This document shows positions 44,725 to 57,000 of a stretch of 64,000 nucleotides of DNA, in pieces (positions within the stretch are counted from its first letter, which is position 1; every line of letters starts with the position of its first letter). The notes below the pieces were generated by a model. It was not told the DNA's origin, made no database searches, and worked only from the letters and a program-made list of their open reading frames with translations. This stretch comes from Branchiostoma belcheri (lineage: Eukaryota > Chordata > Leptocardii > Amphioxiformes > Branchiostomatidae), in contig NW_017803713.1 of assembly GCF_001625305.1 (NCBI RefSeq), positions 261,949 to 325,948 on the forward strand, in the 5' to 3' direction. A program made the position numbers and the translations under genes.

Positions 44725-45765
44725 ATCTGTATCTGTATCTGTATAGCCGGTATAACCGCCTTTCGGCGTAACACACCAGCTTCGCAGGCACGCGGCGCGG
44801 CGGCAGCTGGCTATATTACACCGATCGACTTGTTACACCTAACCCTTGAACTTCTAGCTCTAGACATTGTTTAAAGCTATCTATTGACAATGCCCCTACT
44901 GTACTTGGTGACAGTGAGTTCCACTCTGCGATAGTTCTAGGAAAGAATGAATTCTTGAACACCTCAATCCTTGGTTGATAACTCTGGTACTTGAATGCGT
45001 GGCTATTTCTTGTTCTCTTCTGGGCTGGTATTAGGTACTTAGTAGTTGGGACATCCACCAGTTTATTAGTCATTTTGTACATCATGCATAGTCTAGACAT
45101 CTTTCTTCTGTCTTCCAGTGAAGTCCACTGTAGGTTTCTTTTCATTTCCGTGACACTAGCACCTCTTACATAGTTGTTCATACAGAATCTTGCAGCTTGA
45201 TTCTGTACCCTTTCCAATTTGTCTTTGTCTTTCTTTGTATATGGATCCCATACTGTCGCAGCGTATTCTAGGTTCGGTCTTACAAGTGACGTGTATGCAA
45301 GTGATTTTACTCTAGTTGGACATGCCCACAGATTACGTTTAATCACTCCCAATGTCTGTTTCGCCTTAGTTGTGATATTATTAACATGTGTACCCCGCTT
45401 CAGTCCGCTTGTCAGCGTGACGCCCAGATACGGATGGATTTTTGTGGTTGCTAAAGCCTGACCACAAAACTGGTAGCTAGTTGCATGTGGTGTTCGTTTG
45501 TTTGTTATGTGCATAATGTAGCATTTTTCGGGATTAAACTGCATGAGCCATTTGCTTTGCCATTCTTCCAGGGTGTTCAGGTCTTTTTGGAGAAGTTGTG
45601 AGTCGGTCTGTGTAGAAAGCTCTACATACAATAGACAGTCATCGGCAAATAACCTCACATTTGAGTCAAGCTGATCTGGTAGGTCATTTATATACAAGAG
45701 AAAGAGCAATGGCCCCAGGACGGTTCCTTGAGGGACCCCAGACGCTACACATGCAGGCCTAAAAA
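44725..45765 (-). mobile_element. 5'-truncated LINE (CR1/Jockey-like), RT palm to 3' end
   Basis: Minus-strand frame from 45765 to 44816 is open: SGVPQGTVLGPLLFLLYIND, then FADDCLLY (catalytic YADD-type box as FADD), NPEKC, YLGV, LERVQNQAARF and the usual C-terminal domain. The 3' tail is a short (atacag)n run at 44727-44742. Endonuclease and N-terminal RT parts are missing. Few breaks, so probably a young insertion. Confidence 0.88.
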
Positions 45766-47738
45766 AAATGCATGATTTAATTTTGGATTTCATCTTACGA
45801 AAAAAATTAAATTCTAATTTTTTCTATCCTCATCATTCAACTTTTTTAAACTAAGGCGGAAGACACACGCTAATAATTTTTCAATAAATGATTCTTGTTT
45901 GACCCATTTATGACAACCATTGCGATATATGCCTCTAGGAATACGTCTGTATAATGACTCGGTACAACAAGAGTAAATTTCACGCGACATACATGTAGAA
46001 TTCCATCTTGGAGTGTTCATTTGTATTATATGTATTATATGTGTATCATAATTGGGCATAATATAACGGAATATAGCCGAAACATCCGCAATTTGTGACT
46101 AAAAGGACGCTTCTGACGAAGCAAGTCTTAGATTTTCAAACGTTATTCAATAAAATGGTTATTTGATAGGTTTTAGCTGAGCAATGATTCAATTATAAGG
46201 GGGACCAATCAAAACAGCGGATTTCGTCTGATAACGAGGCTCAAAAATATATGCATACATTAGACCAGGTGCCTCATAACGTTATGCGAGGTAGTTACGA
46301 AATCCTCCAGGCGAACTGAGTAGATATGCTGGGTTAAATATAGGCAGGAATGGGTGTAAACATTGGCGTTTAAAGTAAAAATAGCGCAAGCAATTACAGA
46401 ACTAGTTGTTGCAATATTTTCTATATGATCCATTGTTCACGTCAAGTTGTTTTCTGGACGGTTAGAACAAAATCAAGGAAAATATGTTTAGTAACGAAAA
46501 AAAAAAAACATCAATAAAACGCATAAACTTTTCGTTCCAGTTTTTCCACCAAACCGTTTCTAGAAGTGTATACCTGAGGTGTCCAGAAGAATCTTTCCCT
46601 CCCTGGCGAACGTGCACCCTTCTTTACAAAGTTTACTCCCTCACGTTTTAATTAATTGGATGCTGTGATGCATCCACAGGCGCCACAATGCCAATTCATC
46701 ACACGTGTCAATAAGGGTCTCTAGCAGTTCGTGGAATTATTGCAGGTACTTGAAGAGATTTTTTACATGCAATAATTTCACCAACTGCTAGAAGTCGCTT
46801 TTGATACATGGCGCAGAGGGTTATTAACCGATGTATCCTTGATGCTGATTGGTTCTAAACATGTGTACGCGTTTGAGTCGTCGAGCCTGATTGGATAATA
46901 AAGCTTAACAATTATGACGTCAGCCTCTTTGACCAAATATGGACAACAGACTCAAAACTATAAAGCCGCTTTACTTTTCATGTAAACAACTGAAGTTACG
47001 ATGGATTTTCGGACGAACGGGACTACTTTAGGCATGTTATTTTCCATCAGATAAGCCATAGAGTCGTAAGAACTGACTGTATAGAGAAAAGGAGCCGATT
47101 TATGAGGTTACGGGAGGTAAAAATGCTCAGCAACCGCGTAATATTCTTACGAACAGGGGACATGAGGGGGGGGGGCGCATGTGTAGGGATAGCTTTCAGC
47201 ACCAAGGACAGGGATAGCTTCAGTTTGAACCTGGCCTTTTCTTCATGACAACAAACTGAATATTAACACACCGACTGCTATATACATGTACGAAGAAAAT
47301 TAAGTTTTCGGTGCGAATCTCAATATCATATAAATGCAAACAGAGCTTCTGCCTCGTATAACTGTGTGATAACTGCGCTGATAACTGTGCACCATACAGT
47401 ACACATGTAAGTCCTATATGTAAAGGGCATACTTACAGGAGATGCTAAGATTGTACCAAAGTCATGATGAAATAAATCTATTTAAAAATAAAAAATAACA
47501 TATGTGTACTGAGAAGATATGTTTATTCACAATATACATGTACTACATGTATTCTAAAAAGCAGTTTATGCCAGGTTTGACAAGCTCAAAATCACTGTTT
47601 AACAACAGTTTAAACAAATTCTGTCCTGACATAGCGACCATTAGTCCTACCTAACTAATCATAACAATATGAGAGTGTTAGAATACCAGATATGATGTTA
47701 TCTTCATTCAGTTTGTGTACTTTTTGTACAGCATATAC
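45766..47738. other. Intergenic, nothing clear
   Basis: No gene recognised. A lone minisatellite-like core (agctttcagcaccaaggaca) at 47189. Confidence 0.4.
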
Positions 47739-48187
47739 TGGGCTCGCAATAATTTTTTCAGGTACGTGCAAAAATTTTAGGTGCAATTTGAAAAATTAAA
47801 CTTTATGTGCAAAATTATATCTAGGCAGTCTACAACTGTATTCCAGGTGGTTTGAAAGTGGTATACACTATTTCTTTTCTCAGTGCGAAGGATCCTACCA
47901 AAAATTTGCAAGCCCACAATGAATTAAACTGACCTTCCTTGTTTGTGTTATTTGCATGATGTTTCAACATTCAAGAAAAAGACTTGATTATCGCGCACAA
48001 TTTGTAAAGTAAAATATACTGCTTATAAAAATAACATATGGTTAATTTTTGCTTCTTTGCCTGCAAAGTGCCCCCCTCCTGCTCTAGGTGCAAAATTGCA
48101 CATTCAAAATATTTTTAAGTGCAAATACTGAAACTCATGACTGCATTTTGCACATTGCACATGGGTACTTAAGTATTTCGAGCCCTG
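47739..48187. mobile_element. hAT-like MITE (gggctcgaaata family)
   Basis: Left end ctgggctcgcaataattttt, right end aagtatttcgagccctg. Interior rich in gtgcaaaatt/attttgcac inverted pieces. No clear target duplication. Confidence 0.5.
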
Positions 48188-48467
48188 ATATTGTGATATA
48201 CAATCTATACCGTATACATTAAAGTACTGGATGCAGTAGCGTGGATTTTACATGAATTCAAGCTGTTTTCCAACATGATGTAGCTTGGCCACTATTAATA
48301 GAAAGTCTTTTAATATACATACAAGTCATTGGAAATAGATTCCTTTGGCCACTCACAGAGAGAGGCACTTGGAAATAACCAGGTTTGAAAACAAGTGGAC
48401 TGCTGCCCACCCATGTCATGGACTTTTGCCGCTGCAATATAATCATCTAGAATCTACTTTTATACAT

Positions 48468-48604
48468 GTGGTACTACTACTACTAACTACTGAACTGACT
48501 ACTACTACTGTAACAGTACTACAGTAAACTACACACGACTACTACAGTCAAACTACTACTATGACTACTACAGTTACTACTACTAGTACTACTACTACTA
48601 CATG
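48468..48604. repeat. Degenerate (ACT)n microsatellite
   Basis: actactact units with interruptions, just past the stop of the ZSWIM-like gene on the minus strand, so probably in its 3'UTR. Confidence 0.85.
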
Positions 48605-48635
48605 ACATTGTACTAATGTTAACATAATGGGACAG

Positions 48636-51006
48636 TCATGAAAAATCAGCATCTCTTGGCTTTTTAGGTTGTGTGGACTCAGTGTTCTCACTCTCTGCAT
48701 GCCTCTTTTCCCCTGTAATCCTGGGAACAACAGTCACTCCCACATGCTTCTCTCTGTCCATAAGAGATGCCTGGTGCGATCTCTGACCTGCCGGTACAGT
48801 TTGACATGATTCACTCATGCTCACTGTATCCTCTGGACTCTCAGATACATTTGTTTGGAGCTTCTTTTTGATTGCTTGAACATTTTCACTGCTCAACTTG
48901 GGCCCAACAGTGATGACTCTCACTCCATCTATAAATATGGACCTACTACTTGCTTCATTGCTGAAGGTACTTGTAGTTTGCAGGTAGGCCTTGTCTGTCT
49001 TTTCTTTGATGTTAGTGTCTGCTGAGTGAGTGATCTCATGTGAATCATGCAGTAACTTATGGTCATCAGTCACTTTGAGATTGTCCTTCTTGTTTTCACT
49101 TGGGGCACAGTTGTTTTCCTGCTGATGCTGACCAGCATCGGGGTCAGTCGTCTCTGTAACCACAGTGATTTCATGTGAAGCATACGGAGCTTCAAGATCA
49201 CTAGTACCGGTACTAGTGGTACCTATGGGATTATCTTCACTTAGGGGCCTGCAAACTTCATACCCGTCTTGCATAGCTTGAAGCAAAAAGTTTGAAGCCT
49301 CTGTTACCTCATGATCAGCAGACAGTGCCTGCGGACTGTAACTTGTTGGGACACAGTCCTTGTCTTGAGGGGAGGTGCACGTTACTTGTACTGGTTTATG
49401 TGACTTGTAGTGGTTCAGCAGGCAACGCATCTGCTGCAGACATTGGCTGTACTCTGTCTCCCCACACAGGCTGACAACTTCCGCAATCTCCTTACTGAGA
49501 TCCAAAACCTCTTGGTATTTTGCCTCCCTTGACATTGGTTCTGGAGGTAGCAGTGCCTCAGATGTAACCACGTTCGGTTCTTGATGTTCCCCCTTTTCGG
49601 CGTGGGGTTTGCTCGTCTTAAGCCAGCATTCTGCCACCAGCGACAGGTCAAAGAGGTCCAACGCCCTTTTCTTTCTGGCTGCGAAGATGTGTGAACACGG
49701 AATCCCCATGCTCTTTGAACAACCACATGAACATTCCGAACATGTGCTGTTGACAGCGTGTGTGCCGTTCACAGTACTTACAGATAAGGTACCATCTTCT
49801 TTTGTTGTGATCTTATATTTACCCGACTTGGCCTGGGACAGCTGAGCATATATAAGCTTACTGGCATCAACCGTGCATGCTTCCTTGTATGCCTTTTTGA
49901 TGGCTTTCAGTTGTTGATTGGAGGCCTGGACATCCGTCTGTTTCAAGTTAGTAGCTGAAGAAAGCAGCAGGTTCTTCACTAGCTGGGAGAGGGCAACCGT
50001 TTCTCTCAAGAGCTTATCCAGTGTCTCGTGTCTCCTCTCGTCATGGGAGTCTAAGTTGGCATATGGAGCAACCCAAACCTTAACCCACAGAGTCCGTATA
50101 CCGTGCCAGCTCTCCAAAAAATACTGCCCAAATTCTTCTGCCCCCTCTAGTGCCAACAGCTCTGCATACGCATCGTAATAGCACCTTTCAGTTGTGGAGT
50201 AGGCTAGCCTTCTGATCAAGTGTAGGACTTTTTCGTGGATGATTGGGTTCTTGACGTAGTGGCTGCTTGCAGCAGCCTGGGCTTCCATTGCACGGAAGTG
50301 GCAGACCACCACTATCTTGTCGTGCAGTTGGTGGGCAACTGTGGCTACTTCGGACGCATCCTGCAGCCGATCGATAACTACAGTCGCCACTGAACCATAA
50401 TGTGGCGAGTGCTGCTTGAACATCTGCAGTGCTCGGACCGACGATGCTTTCGTCTGGTCAAGGAAAAGAACATGTCCAGCTTGCATGGCAGTTCCAACTC
50501 CATCTACAACACTGACAGTGAAGAGGTGCATGTTTTTACTGTGTGCACTGTCTAGGTAGAGAATCTCTGGATAGTTGCTGAATGCAGTGCCCATTGGCAA
50601 TGTCTGCAAGAAAATCCCCTCTAGACTACCATCATCGCCGACAACAAAGGCTAGTTTGCCCCCTTTGTGTTTTGTTAGGAAATCTTGTAGAACATGGAAC
50701 ACTGTGTCCACTTCAGTTTCCTCTGAACCCAGACTTGACCTCAACCTGTGGAGATCTGTCACTGCTGCTAACTCTCCACTGGTGTCGTAGACATGTTGCC
50801 TGAAAATGTTCACATCCATCTTCAACTTTTTAGGCTTACAGGTCTCTGAAGGAGGGTAACCATATGACCACTGCTGTGTGGGGATCTTAAATATCTCGTC
50901 AGTCAATTCGTGATTGTGGTGGTTGTTGATTGCCCTGATGACCAGTTTTTGCTGTGCACGGTCCGATATCACGTAGATCCGAGCTGGACATTCCAATTTG
51001 GTGGTC
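48636..51006 (-). CDS. ZSWIM3-like, last exon (core and SWIM finger)
   Basis: 790 codons including stop TGA. Starts TTKLECPARIYVISDRAQQK with HNHELT closing the zinc domain. Core residues YLDSAHSKNMHLFTVSVVDG, VVIDRL, VVVCHFRAME resemble the first two acidic positions and the CHF/CWFH motif of MULE transposases. SWIM CSCGCSKSMGIPCSH. The long C-terminal tail (after about residue 480) is acidic/Ser-Thr-rich, without known domain. Acceptor caattgtttcag. Confidence 0.88.
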
Positions 51007-54000
51007 CTGAAACAATTGAAACAAAGTTAATTATAAATCATACTATAAATTCATTTAAGGTGACAATGACAGGCTGAGGCTGTGCATTTCTTTATTAGAA
51101 GACGTTTCAATATCTTTTAGTTGGATGTTTAATCAAGAGAAGTAAAATGATGGAAAACAAAAATTTACTGTAGCTAAAATCTTCTTTAGTTCAAACTGTT
51201 CTTTAGTTTTCCTGTATATGCTGGGCTCAACTGCTGAATTGAAAGATTGATCCTTGTACTGTAGTCAGCAATACAATCTGTATTTTAGAGGCCACTTAAT
51301 ATAAGTACTGGTTAAACTGTTTTGATATGAGTAACAATTTCTGAATCAGTAATAGACAACAGACCCCCCAAAAAAAGGGGCTACAGTGGCAAGGTGGTTG
51401 TGTAAAGAATCCAGTTTGTCTGTACTCACGACTGGTTCACCCGGATCCCGGTACCTCGATAGCGAGCCTTCCCCGAGTGTATACATCCAAAATGAGCGTT
51501 AGCATACACGTGTTCACTGGGATGTTTCTTCACCGAGGCCGAATATGTCTTGTTTCTTGCCTCCACAGTTGCACTGTACCTCTTACTCAACCTGAATTTA
51601 TTTATCCTCTGGAACTCGTCCAGGACTGCTTTTAACTCGGACCATGTGGAGAAGGAGTCGCCGACCTTCAGCGTTGCAGCTCTGTCTGTGATTGCTTCTG
51701 CTGTGTACTGGAACCCACTGTTGGCAGGTTTTGCCCCTGCCACTGACGTGCTCTGCTCATCAGACCTGTTTTCTACTCTCTCACCCTGAGAGGACGTTGC
51801 ACGAAGAGAGAGCGTTTCTGCCCATTTGGAAATGCCAGCTGGGCCCCTTTCTTCCACCATGCGCCCATCATGAGTCACAGGCACTGTGGTGACTGTGGTG
51901 GTATCATTCTGGCCTGTAAAGGCCACCGTGGTAGTGTCTGTATGCCACACAAACTTAGGAATGTGGGTTGAGCTTGCAGCGCCAGATATACTTGCAACAG
52001 CAGACTCCACAGGGGTTGTCGGGTCCCTCTGTGGTGTATGTGACCTTTGAACTACAGGTGTGACCTGTGACCCCAGCAGGAAGAGGTCATGGCCCTCTTG
52101 GCTGATAGTCGTGACCTGTCCTGAAGGTACCGGAACTCTCTCCACATTCAAGTCACTGGAGTCGCGTGTTTCCTGCTTGTTGGATACAATCTCCTCTTCC
52201 TGCAAAGTGCCTGCAACTGCTATCACATTGCTGACTCCCTGCATACCAGAAATCATATCGATCGCTTTCTCCTGCATTGAACCTTCTTCCACAGGTGGGA
52301 CGCTAGCTTCAGTTCTTAATCCCTTCTCCTGTCTATCTTTATTTGAGAGTCTAGCCATTATAGAAAAATTCTTCTGCTTTCTCATTATTTTGGTGATTCT
52401 CCCACTACCCGATAACACCTCCATCTTGGGGTTGTTTGTTTCCTCGTTTGACACAAACTCGTCTTCCTCTACTGGTTCTAATGGTTTTTCATTGAGAACA
52501 GCATCTGGCCTGAGTGTGCTTTGACTGGTAGGAACCATACTGCCTGGGCCTGGTTCACTGCAGAAGAGAAGACGACACATGTCATCATATGAACACTGCT
52601 GCGTGGGGATCTTAATTCTCTTGTCAGTCAACTCGTGATTGTGGTTGTTGTTAAATGCCTTGATGACCAGTTTTTGACGGGCACGGTCCGATATCACGTA
52701 GATCCGAGCTGGACATTCCAATTTGATGGTCCTGAAACAATTGAAACAAAGATAATTAAAATACTGTAAATTCAGTAAAGTTTGCAGCATTTCTTTATTT
52801 CTAATTAAAATTCTATTCAACACTTTGCATTTTGCAATATCATTTAGTTGGATGTTGAATCAAGAGAAGTAAAAAACAGAAAATTTACAGTAGCTGAAGT
52901 CTTGTTACTCCGTGAAGGAGGTCAGGACCTCCGGACGGAGTGTTGTAATCGGCTGATTTTTCATGTTCGCAGTCAAAACACTGGGTTCTCTTTGTGTAAT
53001 CGGCACGCAATTTTATACGCCGTCTGCGGGCATGCCCGTGTTGATGCACGAATGTGTATTTTTGCCGTTGCTGCTTTCGCGGTCAATGTAATATCGCAGA
53101 CGCACCCCTACAATTACGAGGCGAATTGGAATGGTCCAGAAAAACGCGTTGTTTGGAATAGCATGGGGTTCAAAAAAGTTCATGCAGATACGGGGTGGTT
53201 TTTATAAGTGGTTCCAGATGTTTTTGCCCATGGTTAAGAGATGCCAAGTTTTTTGGAAGATGTTCGCAGCCAAAACGCATTCTTCCGTACGTCGCATTTC
53301 TGTGTAATTTCGCATGTGGTGTTGCATTATGTCCGGGATGATGCACGTCTTTTTATTTTTACCGTAGCTGTTTTGATATTGGAGTAAATGCTTATTTTCG
53401 AAACATCCCCATTTCTTTGAAATGGTTTCGTCCGTTTATGCAACTGTTACTGCGCTAATGACGACCAGTCGCGCTGTCCTGATACACCGCGAATGTGCGA
53501 GTGTTCCCTGTAGACAGTCCCGGGAGTCATTTTTTTGCTACATTCCAGGAGCAAACCAAAATACGTTCATGAACCGAGTCCAAAAAACCGAAACGTGAAA
53601 ATCGGATGATCGGACCTGATGTACATTTCTCTTTCTATAGATTGTACACACAATACACACATCTTTAGATAATCTGGCCATGGCAGGTTAAAAAAAAAGT
53701 AAACCCTGAATCATACTAGATTAGCGTAAATGCATGTTAATGCGTTCAAAACAAGAAAAAAATTGTTTCCGGGTATTAATCTCTTGAATCACGGCGCTGA
53801 ATATTGACGCAAAAATATTTCGGGCATCGCGCACCCTTCCCGCGTCACGTGTAGGCATCTCGCATCTCTGATTGGTTGTTGCGTCTTAAGATGACTGAGC
53901 CGACGCGCGTTTAAACAATTTTCTTTGTTCGATTTATCACACTTCACAGAGAATTGTCGCCAATGGCTACTTCTTTTTGTTGCAATATATAATACTTCAC

Positions 54001-57000
54001 GGAGAATTGTCACCTATGGCTTCTTGTTTAGTTTAAAGTTAGTGTACACAATGTGTATAAGTTCTCCTGTAGATGTTACACTTAACTGCTGACAGATTGA
54101 TCCTTGTACTGCGGTCAGCAAAATTGTGTATTTCAATGGCCACTAGTAGTGGTTAGACTGTTTTGATACCGGTAATAATTTAGTAATTGGTAGCAGACCC
54201 TCAAACAAGAATTTGGAGACCTCCATGAAATATATGAGATTTTGTACGTTTTTTATGTGTCTCAGTCATTGACTATGGAAATAAGGTCAGAATTACCATA
54301 ATCTAGTTTAATTTATGGCTTTCTAAATTCCAATTACAATATTTTGCGTGCAAAATTCCTCTCCTTTGTCATACTTCATTTCAGTATGTCCTCATCAATT
54401 ATGCAAATGACCTCTACATTAACATAATATATGCATAGTGATGTTAACTTTTAGGTAAATTCCACATGTCACACAGTATATAAATAAAGTCCTATCATTC
54501 ACAAATAAGAAATCACAGAATTTTCACATTATCTATGCAAATTAGGTCATTATTTGCATAATTGTCGATGTCCGACTGCCATATATCAAATAGATTACAT
54601 GTATAAATTTTAAACACCTTTAATTATAAAATTTCCTCCTTAATTATGCAGATTAAGTCTTCATTTGCATAATTTGCATTTAATTATGTACATCTCTCAG
54701 CTACCACGCAACATAAAAAAATGATGAAAATACGCTGTTCCTATCTTGACTTATCAGCCTTAAAAGATTTTGCCATAAAGTCGCTTGCAGTTCAGAACAA
54801 GCTGCTAGGTGGACCAAACCCATCCCACCCATTCCTGACACGAAAAGTTATCTGTCACCAAGAAGTCAAGACCATAGCATGTTTGGGACAAAAGATACCA
54901 AAAACAAAAGTTCTGCTGCAGTACCAAGGTCAGCCACCAGGAGGCCCATATTTGACCTTGACCTTTGTCTTCAAAAGACTTACCAACATACTAAGTATCA
55001 TCTCAATCCATATAAAGGCATTCTAAACACACACACTCACAGACACACCAAAAACAATACCTCCACTTTTCATGGAGGTAAAAAGGGGCTACAGTGGCCA
55101 GCAGGTGGTTGTGCAAAGAATCCAGTAATTTGTTTGTTTGTACTCACGACTGGTTCACCCGGATCCCAGTACCTCGACAGCGAGCCTTCCCCGAGTGTAT
55201 ACATCCAAAATGGGCGTTAGCGTACACGTGTTCACTGGGATGTTTCTTCACCGAGGCCGAATATGTCTTGTTTCTTGCCTCCACAGTTGCACTTTTCCTC
55301 TTACTCAACCTGACTTTATTTATCCTCTGGAACTCGTCCAGGACTGCTTTTAACTCGGACCATGTGGAGAAGGAGTCGCCGACCTTCAGCGTAGCAGCTC
55401 TGTCTGTGATTGTTTCTGCGGTGTACTGGAACCCACTGCTGGCAGGTTTTGCCCCTGCCACTGACGTGCTCTGCTCATCAGACCTGTTTTCTACTCTCTC
55501 ATCCTGAGAGGACACAGGACGAGAGAGCGTTTCTGCCAAGTTGGCAACAGCAGACTCTACAGAGGTTGTAGGGTCCTCCTGTGGTGTATGTGACCTTTGA
55601 ACTACAGGCGTGACCTGTGACCCCAGCACGTAGCCCTCTTGGCTGATAGTCATGACCTGTCCTGAAGGTACCGGTACTCTCTTCACGTTCAAGTTATTTG
55701 AGTCGTGTGTTTTCTGCTCATTGAATACAATCTCCTCTCCCTGCAAAGTGCCTGCAACTGCTGTTGCATTGCTGACTCCATGCATACCAGAAATCATATC
55801 GATCGCTTTCTCCTGCATTGAACCTTCTTCCACAGGTGGGACGCTAGCTTCAGTTCTTAATCCCTTCTCCTGTCTATCTTTATTTGAGAGTCTAGCCATT
55901 ATAGAAAAATTCTTCTGCTTTCTCATTATTTTGGTGTTTCTCCCACTACCTGATAACACCTCCATCTTGGGGTTGTTTGTTTCCTCGTTTGACACAAACT
56001 TGTCTTCCTCTAGTACTGGTTCTAATGGTTTTTCATTGAGAACAGCATCTGGCCTGAGTGTGCTGTGACTGGTTGGAACCATACTGGCTGGGCCTGGTTC
56101 ACTGCAGAAGAGAAGACGACACATGTCGTCATATGAACACTGCTGCGTGGGGATCTTAATTCTCTTGTCAGTCAACTCGTGATTGTGGTTGTTGTTAAAT
56201 GCCTTGATGACCAGTTTTTGACGGGCACGGTCCGATATCACGTAGATCCGAGCTGGACATTCCAATTTGATGGTCCTGAAACAATTGAAACAAAGATAAT
56301 TAAAATACTGTAAATTCAGTAAAGTTTGCAGCATTTCTTTATTTGTAATTAAAATTCTATTTAACACTTTGCATTTTGCAATATCATTTAGTTGGATGTT
56401 GAATCAAGAGAAGTAAAAAACAGAAAATTTACAGTAGCTGAAGTCTTGTTTAGTTTAAAGTTAGTGTACAAAATGTGTATAAGTTCTCCTGTAGATGTTA
56501 CACTTAACTGCTGACAGATTGATCCTTGTACTGCGGTCAGCAAAATTGTGTATTTTAATGGCCACTAGTAGTGGTTAGACTATTTTGATACCGGTAATAA
56601 TTTAGTAATAGGTAGCAGACCCTCAAACAAGAATTTGGAGACCTCCATGAAATATATGAGATTTTGTACGTTTTTTATGTGTCTCATTGACTATGGAAAT
56701 AAGGTCAGAATTACCATAATCTAGTTTAATTTATGGCTTTCTAAATTCAAATTACAATATTTTGCGTGCAAAATTCCTCTCCTTTGTCATACTTCATTTC
56801 AGTATGTCCTCATCAATTATGCAAATGACCTCTACATTAACATAATATATGCATAGTGATGTTAACTTTTAGGTAAATTACACATGTCACACAGTATATA
56901 AATAAAGTCCTATCATTCACAAATAAGAAATCACAGAATTTTCACATTATCTATGCAAATTAGGTCATCATTTCAATAATTGTTGATGTTCCGACTGCCA

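Noticed and set aside
44991-45461. Plus-strand frames over the LINE
   Set aside because: Shadows of the minus-strand reverse transcriptase frame.
51550-52524. Plus-strand frames of 79-154 codons (and their copies at 55652 and 58062)
   Set aside because: Antisense of ZSWIM-like exons; they recur only because the exons are duplicated.
54721-55026. 101-codon frames starting MMKIRCSYLDLSALK, also at 57140
   Set aside because: Lie wholly inside the two copies of the acctccatgaaa element and differ by frame-neutral noise; no transposase motif.
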